Shown here one piece after another: positions 41,006 through 50,598 of a stretch of DNA of 64,000 bases. The notes under the pieces were generated by a model. That model made no database searches. It saw only the letters and a program-made list of their open reading frames with translations, and was not told where the DNA came from. Both the position numbers and the translations under genes were made by a program. The stretch's first letter is position 1, and each line of letters starts with the position of its first letter. Source of the DNA: DATKJY01 sp964540105 (lineage in GTDB: Bacteria > Zixibacteria > MSB-5A5 > GN15 > FEB-12); the NCBI GenBank assembly GCA_964540105.1, contig CAZILL010000003.1, positions 1 through 64,000 on the forward strand. Reading direction: 5' to 3'.

Positions 41006-43789
41006 ATGCGCAGTAAGCTTACATCACTCATCGTCCTCTTTGCGGCTCTCGTCCTGTCCGTCGAGCCCGGTTTTGGGCAATTCTACTTTGGCAAGAACAA
41101 AGTCCAATACACACGCTTTGGTTGGCAGGTGATGACTACCGAGCACTTCCATATCTACTTCTACGAGGCCGAAACTGAGGTGGCGCGCTACGCAGCCGAC
41201 ATCGCCGAAACGGCCTATCGCCGCATGGCGATCAAATTCAACCACGAGATACGGCGCAAAATACCGCTCATCATCTATTCATCCCCGAGTCACTTCTCCC
41301 AAACTAATATCATCCCCGGCTTGCTTCCCGAATCAGTCGGGGGGTTCACCGAATTCCTCAAGGGAAGAGTGGTCGTTCCGTTCGCCGGCTCGTACTTCGA
41401 CTTTGTGCATGTCATCAATCACGAAATGGTTCATGTCTTCCAGATCGCCAAGCTTGAGGAGGTAACCGATCGTCAGTCTTCAGTTCGCTACGGATACCCG
41501 CCGCTCTGGTTCATAGAGGGACAGGCGGAGTGCTGGTCGAAGAAATGGGACACGGAAGCGGATATGATCGTGAAGGATATGGTCATCAGCGGTCAGATTC
41601 CTGCGATTAGCGACCTCTACTTTCTACAGGGAACCTACTTCATGTACAAATTGGGGGAGTCGATCTGCAGTTTCGTCGATTCTGTCTACGGTCCCGACAA
41701 ACTCGTGAGCTTGTACGAGAACTGGCCCAAAGGGACTTCGTTTGAACAGATTGTTTCCATCACACTAGGCGACGATATCAACGAAGTGTCACGGAAATGG
41801 CATTATTCCCTCCAGAAGAAGTACTTTCCCGAATTGGCGGAACGGGGACTCCCGATGATGGAGTCTCAGGTGATTACTCCCGACGGATACGCCGTAAAAG
41901 GGGTTCCGCTTCGATGGGATGACGGGCAAGGGCTTCGCGACTGGGTGGTGTTCAAGGCGAATCGCCTTGGATACACCGGCCTATACATGCGACGAGCAGG
42001 CAAAGAAGGCGGATCGTGGCGAACGCTTGTCAAAGGAGAACGATCCACAAAATTCGAATCACTCCATCTTCTGCGTTCCGGGATAGACGCCTGCGATTCG
42101 GGGCTGATCGTCTTTTCATCTCAGTCTCAGGAGCGAGACATATTGTACATTTTCGATCTGCACTCGATGAAAATAACGCAGGAGTTCAATTGTGAAAATC
42201 TCATCGCGGCTCGCTCCCCGCGCTTCTCGCCCGATTACAACCGGGTCGTGTTTTCAGGAATCGACAAGGGAGGGCTTTCGAACCTGTATCTGCTTGATCT
42301 GAAAGCGAACCGGTACCACGCCGTTACTCAGGACATTTACAATGATGTCGACCCCACGTTTACACCTGATGGTTCGGCTGTCATCTTTGCGTCTGATCGC
42401 GGGAATGATGGCATCTGCGGGGCTATCAATCTGTTTCGGATTGAGTTGGCGACCGGAGTCATCACCCAGCTGACATCTGGTCAATACAAGGACCAGACGC
42501 CGGAGGCGACAAGAGACGGGATCTACTTTTCGTCGAACCGCCTCGGGACATTCAATCTCTTTCGTCTCGCTGATGACGGCAGCCTCACGATTCAGTCGAC
42601 GCTTGTGACTGGAGCGTTCGATCCGCGGCTCTTCAGCGATGGGAAGCGGCTCGTCTTTACAGGGTATCAGGATCGGATGTTCCAGGTCTACGAGATGCCA
42701 CTCCTCGATTCTCCAAAACAGACGACAAATGCTGTTGCGGCTGACACTAACGGATGGAGGCCGAGTTCAATCGACGAGAAATTCAGCGCCACCACAATTC
42801 ACTACAATACCGACTACTCTCTCGATATCGCGCAGTCGTCGATCGCCTACGATCCAGTCTATGGGTCGATTGGGGGACTCCAGGCGGCGATCTCCGATGT
42901 CCTCGGGAATCGAGTCTTTCATGTCCTGCTGAGCAACACTGCCCGAACCAGAGATCAATTCCTCACGTCGTTTAATGCCGGCGTAACATATGTCAATCGA
43001 GAGCGACAGCTGAATTGGGGAATCGGTGCCTATCACCTGTTCGATGAATACTTCAATGACTTTGAAGGATACTACACAGAGCGTCAGGCGGGCGTGGTTG
43101 GTTTGTTCAGTTACCCCTTCTCGAAGTTCCAGCGGATCGACGTGTCCTCGTTTGGCCGCTATACGAAGAAGGACCGAAGTTATGGTCTTCCGAGTCGCGA
43201 GGGGTTGCTTCTCTCGAATTATGCCAGCTGGATCTTCGACAACGCTCTCTGGGATATCTCCGGCCCCATCGAAGGCCGTCGATACAATCTCACCGTCGGG
43301 ATCACGTCGTCGATAACCGATGGAAAAGTGCTGAATCGCGTGGCCTTCGGGGATGTTCGACACTATTTCCGTCTTGGGAAATATTCGGCATTAGCGAATC
43401 GCCTGTTCGCGTTCTCTTCAGCCGGTTCCGAACCCCAACGGTTCTACCTGGGAGGGAGTTGGTCATTTCGCGGCTTTAGCCGGCGCGCATTCTATAACCG
43501 GAATATACTATTCACTTCGAACGAGCTGCGCTTTCCGTTGATTGACGATCTCCTCATCGGTTTCCCCATCGGAGCCATGGGTTTTCAGGGAATCCGCGGC
43601 GTTCTCTTCTTCGACACCGGGGCTGCCTGGGATGATCAGTTTGATCGGTTCTACGGATCGTTTGGGACAGGCATGAGAGTGAATCTGGCGAATGTCGTCC
43701 TGCTTCGTTTTGATTTCTCCCGGACGACTGATTATAGGACAATAAGCAACAAAACCGACTTTGATTTCTTCTTTGGGTGGAATTTCTAA
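41006..43789 (+). CDS. Exported peptidase MA-like/PD40 propeller/outer-membrane barrel protein
   Basis: Residues 1-25 are a signal peptide (LTSLIVLFAALVLSV, ending PGFGQ). Residues 30-270 look like a gluzincin (peptidase MA) with INHEMVHVFQ, giving HExxH at about 139-143, and the downstream Glu of WFIEGQAECW near 173. From about 350 to 600 there are WD40-like PD40 (TolB-type) repeats (RSPRFSPDYNRVVFSGIDKG, VDPTFTPDGSAVIFASDRG). From about 620 to the end there is a BamA/TamA-like barrel region with GSWSFRGFSRRAFY, LRFPLIDDLLIGFP and a C-terminal FDFFFGWNF. The upstream ORF extension to 40937 lacks the signal sequence. 927 residues. Confidence 0.82.
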   Translation: MRSKLTSLIVLFAALVLSVEPGFGQFYFGKNKVQYTRFGWQVMTTEHFHIYFYEAETEVARYAADIAETAYRRMAIKFNHEIRRKIPLIIYSSPSHFSQTNIIPGLLPESVGGFTEFLKGRVVVPFAGSYFDFVHVINHEMVHVFQIAKLEEVTDRQSSVRYGYPPLWFIEGQAECWSKKWDTEADMIVKDMVISGQIPAISDLYFLQGTYFMYKLGESICSFVDSVYGPDKLVSLYENWPKGTSFEQIVSITLGDDINEVSRKWHYSLQKKYFPELAERGLPMMESQVITPDGYAVKGVPLRWDDGQGLRDWVVFKANRLGYTGLYMRRAGKEGGSWRTLVKGERSTKFESLHLLRSGIDACDSGLIVFSSQSQERDILYIFDLHSMKITQEFNCENLIAARSPRFSPDYNRVVFSGIDKGGLSNLYLLDLKANRYHAVTQDIYNDVDPTFTPDGSAVIFASDRGNDGICGAINLFRIELATGVITQLTSGQYKDQTPEATRDGIYFSSNRLGTFNLFRLADDGSLTIQSTLVTGAFDPRLFSDGKRLVFTGYQDRMFQVYEMPLLDSPKQTTNAVAADTNGWRPSSIDEKFSATTIHYNTDYSLDIAQSSIAYDPVYGSIGGLQAAISDVLGNRVFHVLLSNTARTRDQFLTSFNAGVTYVNRERQLNWGIGAYHLFDEYFNDFEGYYTERQAGVVGLFSYPFSKFQRIDVSSFGRYTKKDRSYGLPSREGLLLSNYASWIFDNALWDISGPIEGRRYNLTVGITSSITDGKVLNRVAFGDVRHYFRLGKYSALANRLFAFSSAGSEPQRFYLGGSWSFRGFSRRAFYNRNILFTSNELRFPLIDDLLIGFPIGAMGFQGIRGVLFFDTGAAWDDQFDRFYGSFGTGMRVNLANVVLLRFDFSRTTDYRTISNKTDFDFFFGWNF

Positions 43790-44922
43790 TGAGTTGCTGT
43801 CGATTCGGGATCCTATCGGCGTTCGTTGCGCTCACGAGCCTAAGTTGCTCGGGGAGAGTTCGCCTTGATCCACACGTTAGACAATCTGTCTGGCCTTTCC
43901 ACCACGGGCAAGGTAACGCCCATAACGCGCTGACAACTGGGTCGTTTACCGGGGCGTTCACACAGCTGTGGGAAACCAGGCTTGGAGATAAGCCGGCTGG
44001 TCCATTGACCTGCTACCATGATGCTGTGGTCTACGCTGGCACACGAAAGAAACTGCGGTTTCTCAACGCGAGAAACGGAGAAAGTCTGGGAAGGATTCGA
44101 ATTCGAGGCATCCCCCAAACTGGCGTCGTGATGGCAGACTCCAATCTTTACTTCGCTCTGGCTCCTCCGAAGAACAGCCTCGTTGGAATGAGGTGTCGTG
44201 ACGGGAAAATCGTCTGGACCGCCGCTGTAAAGGACGCGTCCCCGGGGTCGATAATAGTAGATAGCACGCTGATCGTCAGCGCTGGAGAGGGGCGGGTCAC
44301 GTGTTTCCTGAGCAGAAACGGCAGGCAGCTGTGGAGCGTTCAAGTTCAGGGAAGGTGCGTCGCTCCGCCGAGTTATCAGGACGGCATGATAATCCAGCCT
44401 GCCGACAATGGGAATCTGTTCGGGTTGAAAGCCACGGACGGGCAACAGCTTTTCAGGGCTCGTCTCAAAGGAGCGCTGGTAGGAGCTGTGGCGGCCGATG
44501 GGATGCTGTTCGCAGGGGATCTTGATGGACAGGTCTATGCTCTCCAGCCAACAGATGGATCGGTCGTATGGGAGACGCACCTTGACGGTCCGATCTGGAG
44601 TAGTCCGGCGGTAGGAAAGGATCGCATATACGTTGGCCACAGCGGAGGCAAGATCGTTGCACTCGACAAACAGACCGGAAGTGTGGCCTGGCAGTACGCG
44701 ACAACCGAGGTCATGCGTTCATCACCGTTGCTGGTTGGGACGATCGTCGTCGCCGGTACCATGAGTGGGACGTTGGTCGCGTTGAATGAAATCGATGGTA
44801 CGGAGATCGCTCGAGTGAATACCGGTGGAGCGCTGTTCTTCCCTCCCGTGTCTGACGGCAGGCGGGTGTTTGTAGCAACTCAGGAAGGGCGGGTCATCTG
44901 CTATGGAGACAACGATGAATGA
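43789..44922 (+). CDS. PQQ-like beta-propeller lipoprotein (BamB-like)
   Basis: The N-terminus has a lipobox LSCS around Cys 20. Repeats like GKIVWTAAVKDASPGSII, GRQLWSVQVQGRCVAPPSYQ, GQQLFRARLKGALVGAVAAD, GSVVWETHLDGPIWSSPAVG and GSVAWQYATTEVMRSSPLLV show the WETxL pattern of PQQ-type (BamB) propeller blades. BamB acts in outer-membrane barrel assembly, but these propellers have many roles. The start overlaps the preceding barrel gene by 1 nt (TAATG), which suggests a joint envelope role. The overlap is also continued into the next gene (8 nt). Confidence 0.88.
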   Translation: MSCCRFGILSAFVALTSLSCSGRVRLDPHVRQSVWPFHHGQGNAHNALTTGSFTGAFTQLWETRLGDKPAGPLTCYHDAVVYAGTRKKLRFLNARNGESLGRIRIRGIPQTGVVMADSNLYFALAPPKNSLVGMRCRDGKIVWTAAVKDASPGSIIVDSTLIVSAGEGRVTCFLSRNGRQLWSVQVQGRCVAPPSYQDGMIIQPADNGNLFGLKATDGQQLFRARLKGALVGAVAADGMLFAGDLDGQVYALQPTDGSVVWETHLDGPIWSSPAVGKDRIYVGHSGGKIVALDKQTGSVAWQYATTEVMRSSPLLVGTIVVAGTMSGTLVALNEIDGTEIARVNTGGALFFPPVSDGRRVFVATQEGRVICYGDNDE

Positions 44923-47137
44923 CCACAAAAGAGAAGTGACAACCTCACTGCTGAATCTTTCAATGAATGAATTGGCGCGCACGCTGGTTCTCGATCTGGC
45001 GATGGCATGTCGCAAGCTCTCAATCTACAGCGCCGGTCATCCCCTCGGACGCAGCGCGGTCGAGAAACCCTTCCTGGTCTTCAAGCGCATTTTCGGTGTC
45101 AAGAAATACATCAATTTCAATACTCTCCGAGGCCAGCTCTATTGTTGCAACATTTGCCTGAAGGAGTCCGTGTTCAGCGGCCAGATTCTCCAGTTCATGC
45201 AGGTACTCGACATCACGGCCCTAACGTTCGACCGATCCTTGTCGCAGAAGGATCTCATCCTCTTTCTCGAACGTTTTGTAGCGCGTCTCCGACCCGACGA
45301 TCCAGACTACGCCATGAGCGCATATCTTGCCAGGCAGGCGGTTACGACTGTCGACGTGAACACCGAGTTAAGTTTCAGGTTGTTCGAAACCCAGCGGCAG
45401 TACCGCGGCGATGTCGAAGATGATTTTTCGGTAAAGCGGATGACCATGGAGCAACTGGGCTCAGAGCCGCTGACCCTGGCCGGCATCAACATCGCGAGCG
45501 AAGAGAAACTCCTCGAAATGGGTATCGATTTCGATTCTGCGATTGTCTCGTACCTGCTCCCGGAGCGGGTAGCCTCCCTCCCTCCAAAGGAACTCCGCTC
45601 GGCGGCCGAGCAGCTGGCGCGAACCGTCAAGGGGAGGGACTCAAGCACGCCTGAGCGGGGATATGACATCGACCTGTACATGGCGCTAATCAAGCTTATT
45701 CAGATGCACCCGGAGCGCGAACGGATCCTCGCCGATCTCGAAGACGACAAGATCAGGAAAGAGTCCGCGTCAAGTCGTCGAGGAACGGAAGTTCACTCAC
45801 AGACAGGTCAAATTCGCGTTACGTCAGCTAATCGTATGGACGCCCTTCTCGAGGAACTTTTTGCGGCCGGCAATGAAGTTTATGAAGTGAGCGAGTTCTG
45901 CAGCGCGTTTCGACGACTCTTGAAAACCGGTCAACAGGCGAAAGCCGAAGATGTCATCTCTCAGCTGCTGCAGTTCCTTCATGACAACAACCCCACCTTT
46001 CGGCAGAAATCGCTCGGCCTGCTCGAACACGCGATCGAAGAACTCAATCTCGTGATCGATGAGTCGGTTGCCCGGCAAATGATCTCGACCGTGATCGCGA
46101 ATCTGGAGACAAAGCGTGAGACCTACGAATACTCCGAGCTGATCTGGCGGCTGTGCATGAAGTGCCTTGCCGGCAAAGCATATCGTCAAGTAGCTGATAT
46201 GTCCACGGCGATGGCGCGGCGGAGACACTTTGACAATGAAGTCACCGTGTACGATTCAATGGCAGTCAAGAAGGCCTTTGAGAGAATCAATTGCCGCGAA
46301 GTCATCGATCGGATCATCGCCGAGCTGATGACGGCCGATTTCGAACAGGTGAGCTTTCTGAGGCAGATTATGGTCGCCATCGGTTCCGAAGAGGCGGCTC
46401 TGGCTTTGGCTCAGATCGTTACCCATCCGGTGCGTCAAGTTCGTCAGAATGCGCTGAAAATCCTCGGAGAAATGGGGAAATCATCGCTCAAGGTCTTTTC
46501 GCGGATTCTCATGGACGACACTTGGTTCGAGCGGGATCCAGAGCGACAGGAGCTTCCCGACAATCGGTGGTACACCATACGCAATTCTATCTTCGTCCTC
46601 GGCCTACTCAAGGATCGCGACGGAATCGTGCCGCTCCGTCTTCGCATAACAGATGATGACATCCGCGTGCGGCGGGAAATCGTCAGCGCTCTTGAGAAGA
46701 TCGGGGGAGAAGACGCTGTAGACCTGCTCGTCCTCATGTCCGAGGACGCCGCAAAGGAGATCCGCGAAAGCGCCATCGGTTCAATCGGCTTGATAGGCTC
46801 GAGCGATACCGTTCCCTTCCTGATCGACGTGGCCAGGCGGAATCCCTCAGAAGTTCTCCGCACTGTCTCTGTGGTCGGAAAACTCGGAGGTACTGAAGCC
46901 AAGAGTTATCTGAAACATCTCCTCGAAGATGAGGCTGAACTGTCAAATCTTGCGGCCGGACGTGTCTCCAAAGATGATCTTCGGCTTGCAGTGATCCGGG
47001 GGCTGGGTACGATCGGAGATCAGGAGTCGCTCGCGGGAATTCGCATGTATCAGGAACGTCTGTCAACCGCCCACAAAATTCTCTTCAAGAATTCCCCCGT
47101 CAGCAAAGCGATCAGCGAGATTCTCTCGAGACAATAG
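44915..47137 (+). CDS. HEAT-repeat protein of unknown function
   Basis: The 740-residue protein is fully alpha-helical. The C-terminal half has HEAT/PBS-like repeats: ALALAQIVTHPVRQVRQNAL, KILGEMGKSSLKVFS, GIVPLRLRITDDDIRVRREI, VSALEKIGGEDAVDLLVLMS and ESAIGSIGLIGSSDTVPFLI. The N-terminal half is related to signalling scaffolds: RTLVLDLAMACRKLSIYSAG, HPLGRSAVEK (as in the motif before GAF/HD-type phosphodiesterases). No catalytic motif seen. It has no signal peptide. It overlaps the propeller gene by 8 nt; the ATG at 44915 follows GGAG. Confidence 0.78.
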   Translation: MNDHKREVTTSLLNLSMNELARTLVLDLAMACRKLSIYSAGHPLGRSAVEKPFLVFKRIFGVKKYINFNTLRGQLYCCNICLKESVFSGQILQFMQVLDITALTFDRSLSQKDLILFLERFVARLRPDDPDYAMSAYLARQAVTTVDVNTELSFRLFETQRQYRGDVEDDFSVKRMTMEQLGSEPLTLAGINIASEEKLLEMGIDFDSAIVSYLLPERVASLPPKELRSAAEQLARTVKGRDSSTPERGYDIDLYMALIKLIQMHPERERILADLEDDKIRKESASSRRGTEVHSQTGQIRVTSANRMDALLEELFAAGNEVYEVSEFCSAFRRLLKTGQQAKAEDVISQLLQFLHDNNPTFRQKSLGLLEHAIEELNLVIDESVARQMISTVIANLETKRETYEYSELIWRLCMKCLAGKAYRQVADMSTAMARRRHFDNEVTVYDSMAVKKAFERINCREVIDRIIAELMTADFEQVSFLRQIMVAIGSEEAALALAQIVTHPVRQVRQNALKILGEMGKSSLKVFSRILMDDTWFERDPERQELPDNRWYTIRNSIFVLGLLKDRDGIVPLRLRITDDDIRVRREIVSALEKIGGEDAVDLLVLMSEDAAKEIRESAIGSIGLIGSSDTVPFLIDVARRNPSEVLRTVSVVGKLGGTEAKSYLKHLLEDEAELSNLAAGRVSKDDLRLAVIRGLGTIGDQESLAGIRMYQERLSTAHKILFKNSPVSKAISEILSRQ

Positions 47138-47186
47138 TAGATTCTCGACCCTGAACATCAAGCCAGATTGTCATAGCTCTGCAAAC

Positions 47187-47235
47187 ATGGCAGCATCGTG
47201 ACGCCATTGTGGCGCATAACAACGCCATTATGGCA
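47187..47235. promoter_or_regulatory. Operator repeats phased at 21 bp upstream of hsp20
   Basis: Two near-identical dyads, ACGCCATTGTGGCG at 47201-47214 and ACGCCATTATGGCA at 47222-47235, lie exactly 21 bp apart (two helical turns). A half-site ATGGCAG at 47187-47193 keeps the same phase. They lie about 90-140 bp upstream of the predicted start point, as expected for an activator binding cooperatively. Confidence 0.6.
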
Positions 47236-47299
47236 GACCTATGCCGTCGATCGTCCCTATTGATTGTGTAAGTTATTATTATATCGCTACTTACATGTA

Positions 47300-47315
47300 T
47301 GGCACGGATCTTGTT
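47300..47315 (+). promoter_or_regulatory. Sigma-54-type promoter (-24/-12) of hsp20-clpB
   Basis: TGGCACG-GATC-TTGTT matches TGGCACG-N4-TTGCW with one change (TTGTT for TTGCT). The -24 element is perfect. The implied start near 47326 gives a leader of about 40 nt with AGGAGG before the ATG at 47367. No CIRCE element was seen. Confidence 0.6.
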
Positions 47316-47366
47316 TATACCCTATGTGTGAATGAACAGAAAACACTTACACAGGAGGTAATGAAA

Positions 47367-47825
47367 ATGACAAGTTTAGTACTCAAACCAGGCGTTGGGT
47401 TTGGCCGCGACGTTGACAAGATGTTCAGCGAGTTCTTCTCGTTTCCCGTCAACCGCTTCGGCGCCTGCATGGGGGATCAGAGCTGCACTGAGTCCGAGTT
47501 CATGCCGCGAGTCAATATTGCGGACACGAAGGACAACATCGCACTGACCTTCGAACTCCCGGGGATGGACAAGAAGGACATCAAGGTGATCGTCAAGGAC
47601 GGAAACCTGATTGTCTCGGGTGAGCGGGAATTCAAATCCGAGCAGAAGGATGGGCGGTTTGTTCGCACGGAGATCCGCTCCGGCAAGTTCTCCCGGTCCT
47701 TCAGTCTCGGCGATGAGATCAACGCGGACAGCGTCACCGCTGACTACAAGAACGGTCTGCTTGAGATCACACTTGCCAAGCTCGAAGAGGTCAAGCCGAA
47801 GGAAATCGAAGTGCGGGTATCGTGA
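47367..47825 (+). CDS. Small heat-shock protein (Hsp20/alpha-crystallin)
   Basis: Hsp20 proteins hold unfolding proteins until ATP-dependent chaperones act. The alpha-crystallin domain covers about residues 45-150: PRVNIADTKDNIALTFELPG, MDKKDIKVIVKDGNLIVSGE, SGKFSRSFSLGDEINADSVT and the signature ADYKNGLLEITLAK. It ends with VKPKEIEVRVS. The start at 47367 lies 8 nt after AGGAGG; longer starts would place that site inside the gene. The next gene is clpB, a disaggregase that works with sHsps. Confidence 0.95.
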   Translation: MTSLVLKPGVGFGRDVDKMFSEFFSFPVNRFGACMGDQSCTESEFMPRVNIADTKDNIALTFELPGMDKKDIKVIVKDGNLIVSGEREFKSEQKDGRFVRTEIRSGKFSRSFSLGDEINADSVTADYKNGLLEITLAKLEEVKPKEIEVRVS

Positions 47826-47859
47826 GGCCATAGAACAGAGTCATAGGTGGATGGGTGTG

Positions 47860-47886
47860 GAGGGCTGGTCCAGCAGATCAGCCCTC
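47860..47886 (+). other. Intercistronic hairpin between hsp20 and clpB
   Basis: GAGGGCTG pairs perfectly with CAGCCCTC around an 11-nt loop, with no T tract. It could stabilise the hsp20 mRNA end or attenuate read-through into clpB, giving more Hsp20 than ClpB. Confidence 0.45.
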
Positions 47887-47964
47887 TCGCCGCGAATGCA
47901 CTGATGGGGTTGCTCACAGCCATCGACCCTGTGCACAGCAGCATATGAAGGTAGGTGAAGGAAA

Positions 47965-50598
47965 ATGAACTTGAAGCGATTTACTCAGAGATCGATCGAC
48001 GCTATCTCTGATTCGGAGCGGATGGCGCAAGCCGCTGGGAATCCGCAGATTACGCCGGAACATCTCCTGTCGGCCCTTCTCCGGCAAGAAGAAGGGTTGG
48101 TTGGGCAGATTGTGAAGAAGCTCGGCGCCGATCCTTATGAATTGGCGGAACGCGTAGACAGCGCGTTGAAGCAACAGCCGCGCCAGGTTGGCGGACAACT
48201 GTATCCCTCAAGTGAACTCGCTCAGGTACTGCACAAAGCTGAAAGCGAACTCAGGTCTTTTGGGGACGAATATGTGTCCGTAGAGCACCTGTTTCTGTCA
48301 CTCCTCGAAGTTAGGAGCAGGGCCAGTGAAATTCTCAGGGAATCAGGCATCAAACGCGATGACATTCTAAAGGCCTTGACCGCTATCCGAGGTCGAACCA
48401 GAGTGACCGATGAAAATCCGGAATCGAAGCTCGGCGTCCTCGATAAGTATTCTCGCGATCTGACCCGGATGGCACGAGAAGGAAAGCTCGATCCGGTCAT
48501 TGGTAGAGACGACGAGATTCGAAGGATCATCACAATCCTGTCGCGACGTACCAAGAATAATCCAGTCCTGATCGGTGAACCCGGAACAGGGAAGACCGCT
48601 GTCGTCGAAGGGTTAGCGCAGAAGATCGCCATTGGTGAGGTTCCAGACTCCCTCAAGGGGATACAGTTAGTTGCACTTGATCTGGGATCGCTGATCGCTG
48701 GCTCGAAGTTTCGAGGGGAGTTCGAGGAACGGCTCAAAGGGATTCTGAGAGAAGTCGAAGCGTCGGAAGGGGCAATAGTCCTCTTCATAGACGAAATGCA
48801 CACCATTGTCGGGGCGGGGGCAACCGATGGGGCGATGGATGCGTCCAACATGCTCAAGCCTGCGCTCGCGCGCGGAGAGATCCGATTCATGGGGGCGACA
48901 ACTCTCGACGAGTACCGCAAGCATATTGAAAAGGACCCAGCGCTTGAACGCCGGCTAGCCCCGGTGCTGGTAGAGCCTCCGACGGTAGAAGAAACAGTCT
49001 CCATCTTGCGCGGCCTGAGGGATCGCTATGAACTCTTTCACGGGATTAAGATCTCTGACGGAGCCATAGTGGCCGCGGCCAAACTGTCCGATCGCTATGT
49101 CGCTGATCGCTTCCTGCCAGACAAGGCGATTGATCTGGTCGATGAGGCCGCCGCCGAACTGAGAGTCTCGGTCGATTCGATGCCCGGGGAACTTGATTCA
49201 GTGGAGAAGCGCATTCGTCAACTGGAAATTGAAAAGGAGGGAGTTCGCCGGGAAAAAGATGCCCGAGACAGGCTGAAACCGATTGAAGAAGAACTGGTCG
49301 AACTGTATGCCAGCCGCGATGATCTCAAGACTCAATGGTTGCGAGAGAAGGACGCAGTGGAGGAGATTCGCAACGTGAAGGCGGAGATTGAACAGTTGAG
49401 GCAGCGGTCGATGGAAGCGGAACGTCGCGCTGACTACGAAACCGCCGCGAAGATCAGGTATGGTGAGATTTCCGAGGCAGAGAAGAAACTTCGATTCCTA
49501 ATCCATTCTCTAGCCGCAATTCAGGAGAAACGGCAGCTTGTGAAAGAGGTCGTCGACGCGGAACAGATCGCCGAGGTGGTAGCGAAATGGACCGGTATTC
49601 CCGTGGCGAAGCTGAGTGAATCGGAATCGGTACGACTGCTCCGGCTTGAAGACGAATTGCATCGACGCGTGGTCGGACAGGATGAAGCGGTAACGGCAAT
49701 CGCAAGAGCGGTGCGACAGTCGCGAACTGGTTTGTCAGATGAAGGACGTCCAGTAGGTTCCTTCCTGTTCCTGGGTCCAACCGGTGTGGGGAAGACCGAG
49801 CTGGCTCGGGCGTTGGCTGAATTCCAGTATGGAACCGAGCAGGCCATTGTTCGCATTGACATGTCCGAGTACATGGAGAAACACTCGGTTTCTCGTCTCA
49901 TTGGGGCTCCTCCCGGATACGTAGGGTACGATGAGGGGGGGCAACTGACGGAAGCGGTGCGTCGACGCCAGTATGCGGTCGTCCTTTTAGATGAGATCGA
50001 AAAGGCTCATCCGGATGTGTTCAATATCCTCCTGCAGGTCCTTGATGATGGCCGATTGACGGACAACAAGGGGAGGACAGTCTCGTTCAAGAATACGATT
50101 CTGATCATGACCTCGAACATTGCCGCTGATTACATCCAACAGGAATCGTCCGGTATCGGCGAGTTCAATCGTGCCGTCGTGTTTGACAACATCCGAAAGA
50201 CGGTTTTGGCAACTCTACGACACACCCTGCGGCCTGAGTTTCTAAATCGTATCGATGAGACAATTGTGTTCTGCGCGCTGAGTCGGGAGGAGATCGAAGA
50301 GATCGTCCGGCTTCAACTCGATCGCCTCAGCAGGCTTCTGGCCGAAAAGGAGATGTCGTTGGAGGTCACGGAGGAAGCGGTCATGTTTATTGCCAAGTCC
50401 GCCTTTGACCCGACGTTTGGGGCGCGTCCGATCAAGCGGTACATCAACAGGGGGCTGGCTCAGGAGATCGCCAAACTGGTGTTGGCCGGTTCTGCAAGAC
50501 CCGGACAGGTGGTGAGAGTTGGTGTCGAGCAGGGAACACTAAAATTTGAAGCCGTGACAAGTGTGGCGTCAGCCGATGTGGTCGCAACCGCGACTTAA
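47965..50598 (+). CDS. clpB: ATP-dependent chaperone ClpB
   Basis: ClpB is a hexameric AAA+ disaggregase. The 877-residue protein has an N-terminal Clp repeat domain (ISDSERMAQAAGNPQITPEH), AAA1 with GEPGTGKT at about residue 204 and IVLFIDEMHTIVGAGAT, the coiled-coil M domain (about 400-530), and AAA2 with GPTGVGKT at about 604 and VVLLDEIEKAHPDVFNILLQ (LLDEIEKAHPDVFN). The C-terminus has the GARPIKRYI sensor 2 motif (FGARPIKRYINR). AAGGAAA precedes the ATG. It overlaps the opposite-strand gene by 4 nt at its 3' end. Confidence 0.97.
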   Translation: MNLKRFTQRSIDAISDSERMAQAAGNPQITPEHLLSALLRQEEGLVGQIVKKLGADPYELAERVDSALKQQPRQVGGQLYPSSELAQVLHKAESELRSFGDEYVSVEHLFLSLLEVRSRASEILRESGIKRDDILKALTAIRGRTRVTDENPESKLGVLDKYSRDLTRMAREGKLDPVIGRDDEIRRIITILSRRTKNNPVLIGEPGTGKTAVVEGLAQKIAIGEVPDSLKGIQLVALDLGSLIAGSKFRGEFEERLKGILREVEASEGAIVLFIDEMHTIVGAGATDGAMDASNMLKPALARGEIRFMGATTLDEYRKHIEKDPALERRLAPVLVEPPTVEETVSILRGLRDRYELFHGIKISDGAIVAAAKLSDRYVADRFLPDKAIDLVDEAAAELRVSVDSMPGELDSVEKRIRQLEIEKEGVRREKDARDRLKPIEEELVELYASRDDLKTQWLREKDAVEEIRNVKAEIEQLRQRSMEAERRADYETAAKIRYGEISEAEKKLRFLIHSLAAIQEKRQLVKEVVDAEQIAEVVAKWTGIPVAKLSESESVRLLRLEDELHRRVVGQDEAVTAIARAVRQSRTGLSDEGRPVGSFLFLGPTGVGKTELARALAEFQYGTEQAIVRIDMSEYMEKHSVSRLIGAPPGYVGYDEGGQLTEAVRRRQYAVVLLDEIEKAHPDVFNILLQVLDDGRLTDNKGRTVSFKNTILIMTSNIAADYIQQESSGIGEFNRAVVFDNIRKTVLATLRHTLRPEFLNRIDETIVFCALSREEIEEIVRLQLDRLSRLLAEKEMSLEVTEEAVMFIAKSAFDPTFGARPIKRYINRGLAQEIAKLVLAGSARPGQVVRVGVEQGTLKFEAVTSVASADVVATAT

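Noticed and set aside
47241..47366. 42-codon N-terminal extension of Hsp20
   Set aside because: It would include the AGGAGG ribosome-binding site and the sigma-54-type promoter; Hsp20 proteins start near MTSLVLKP.
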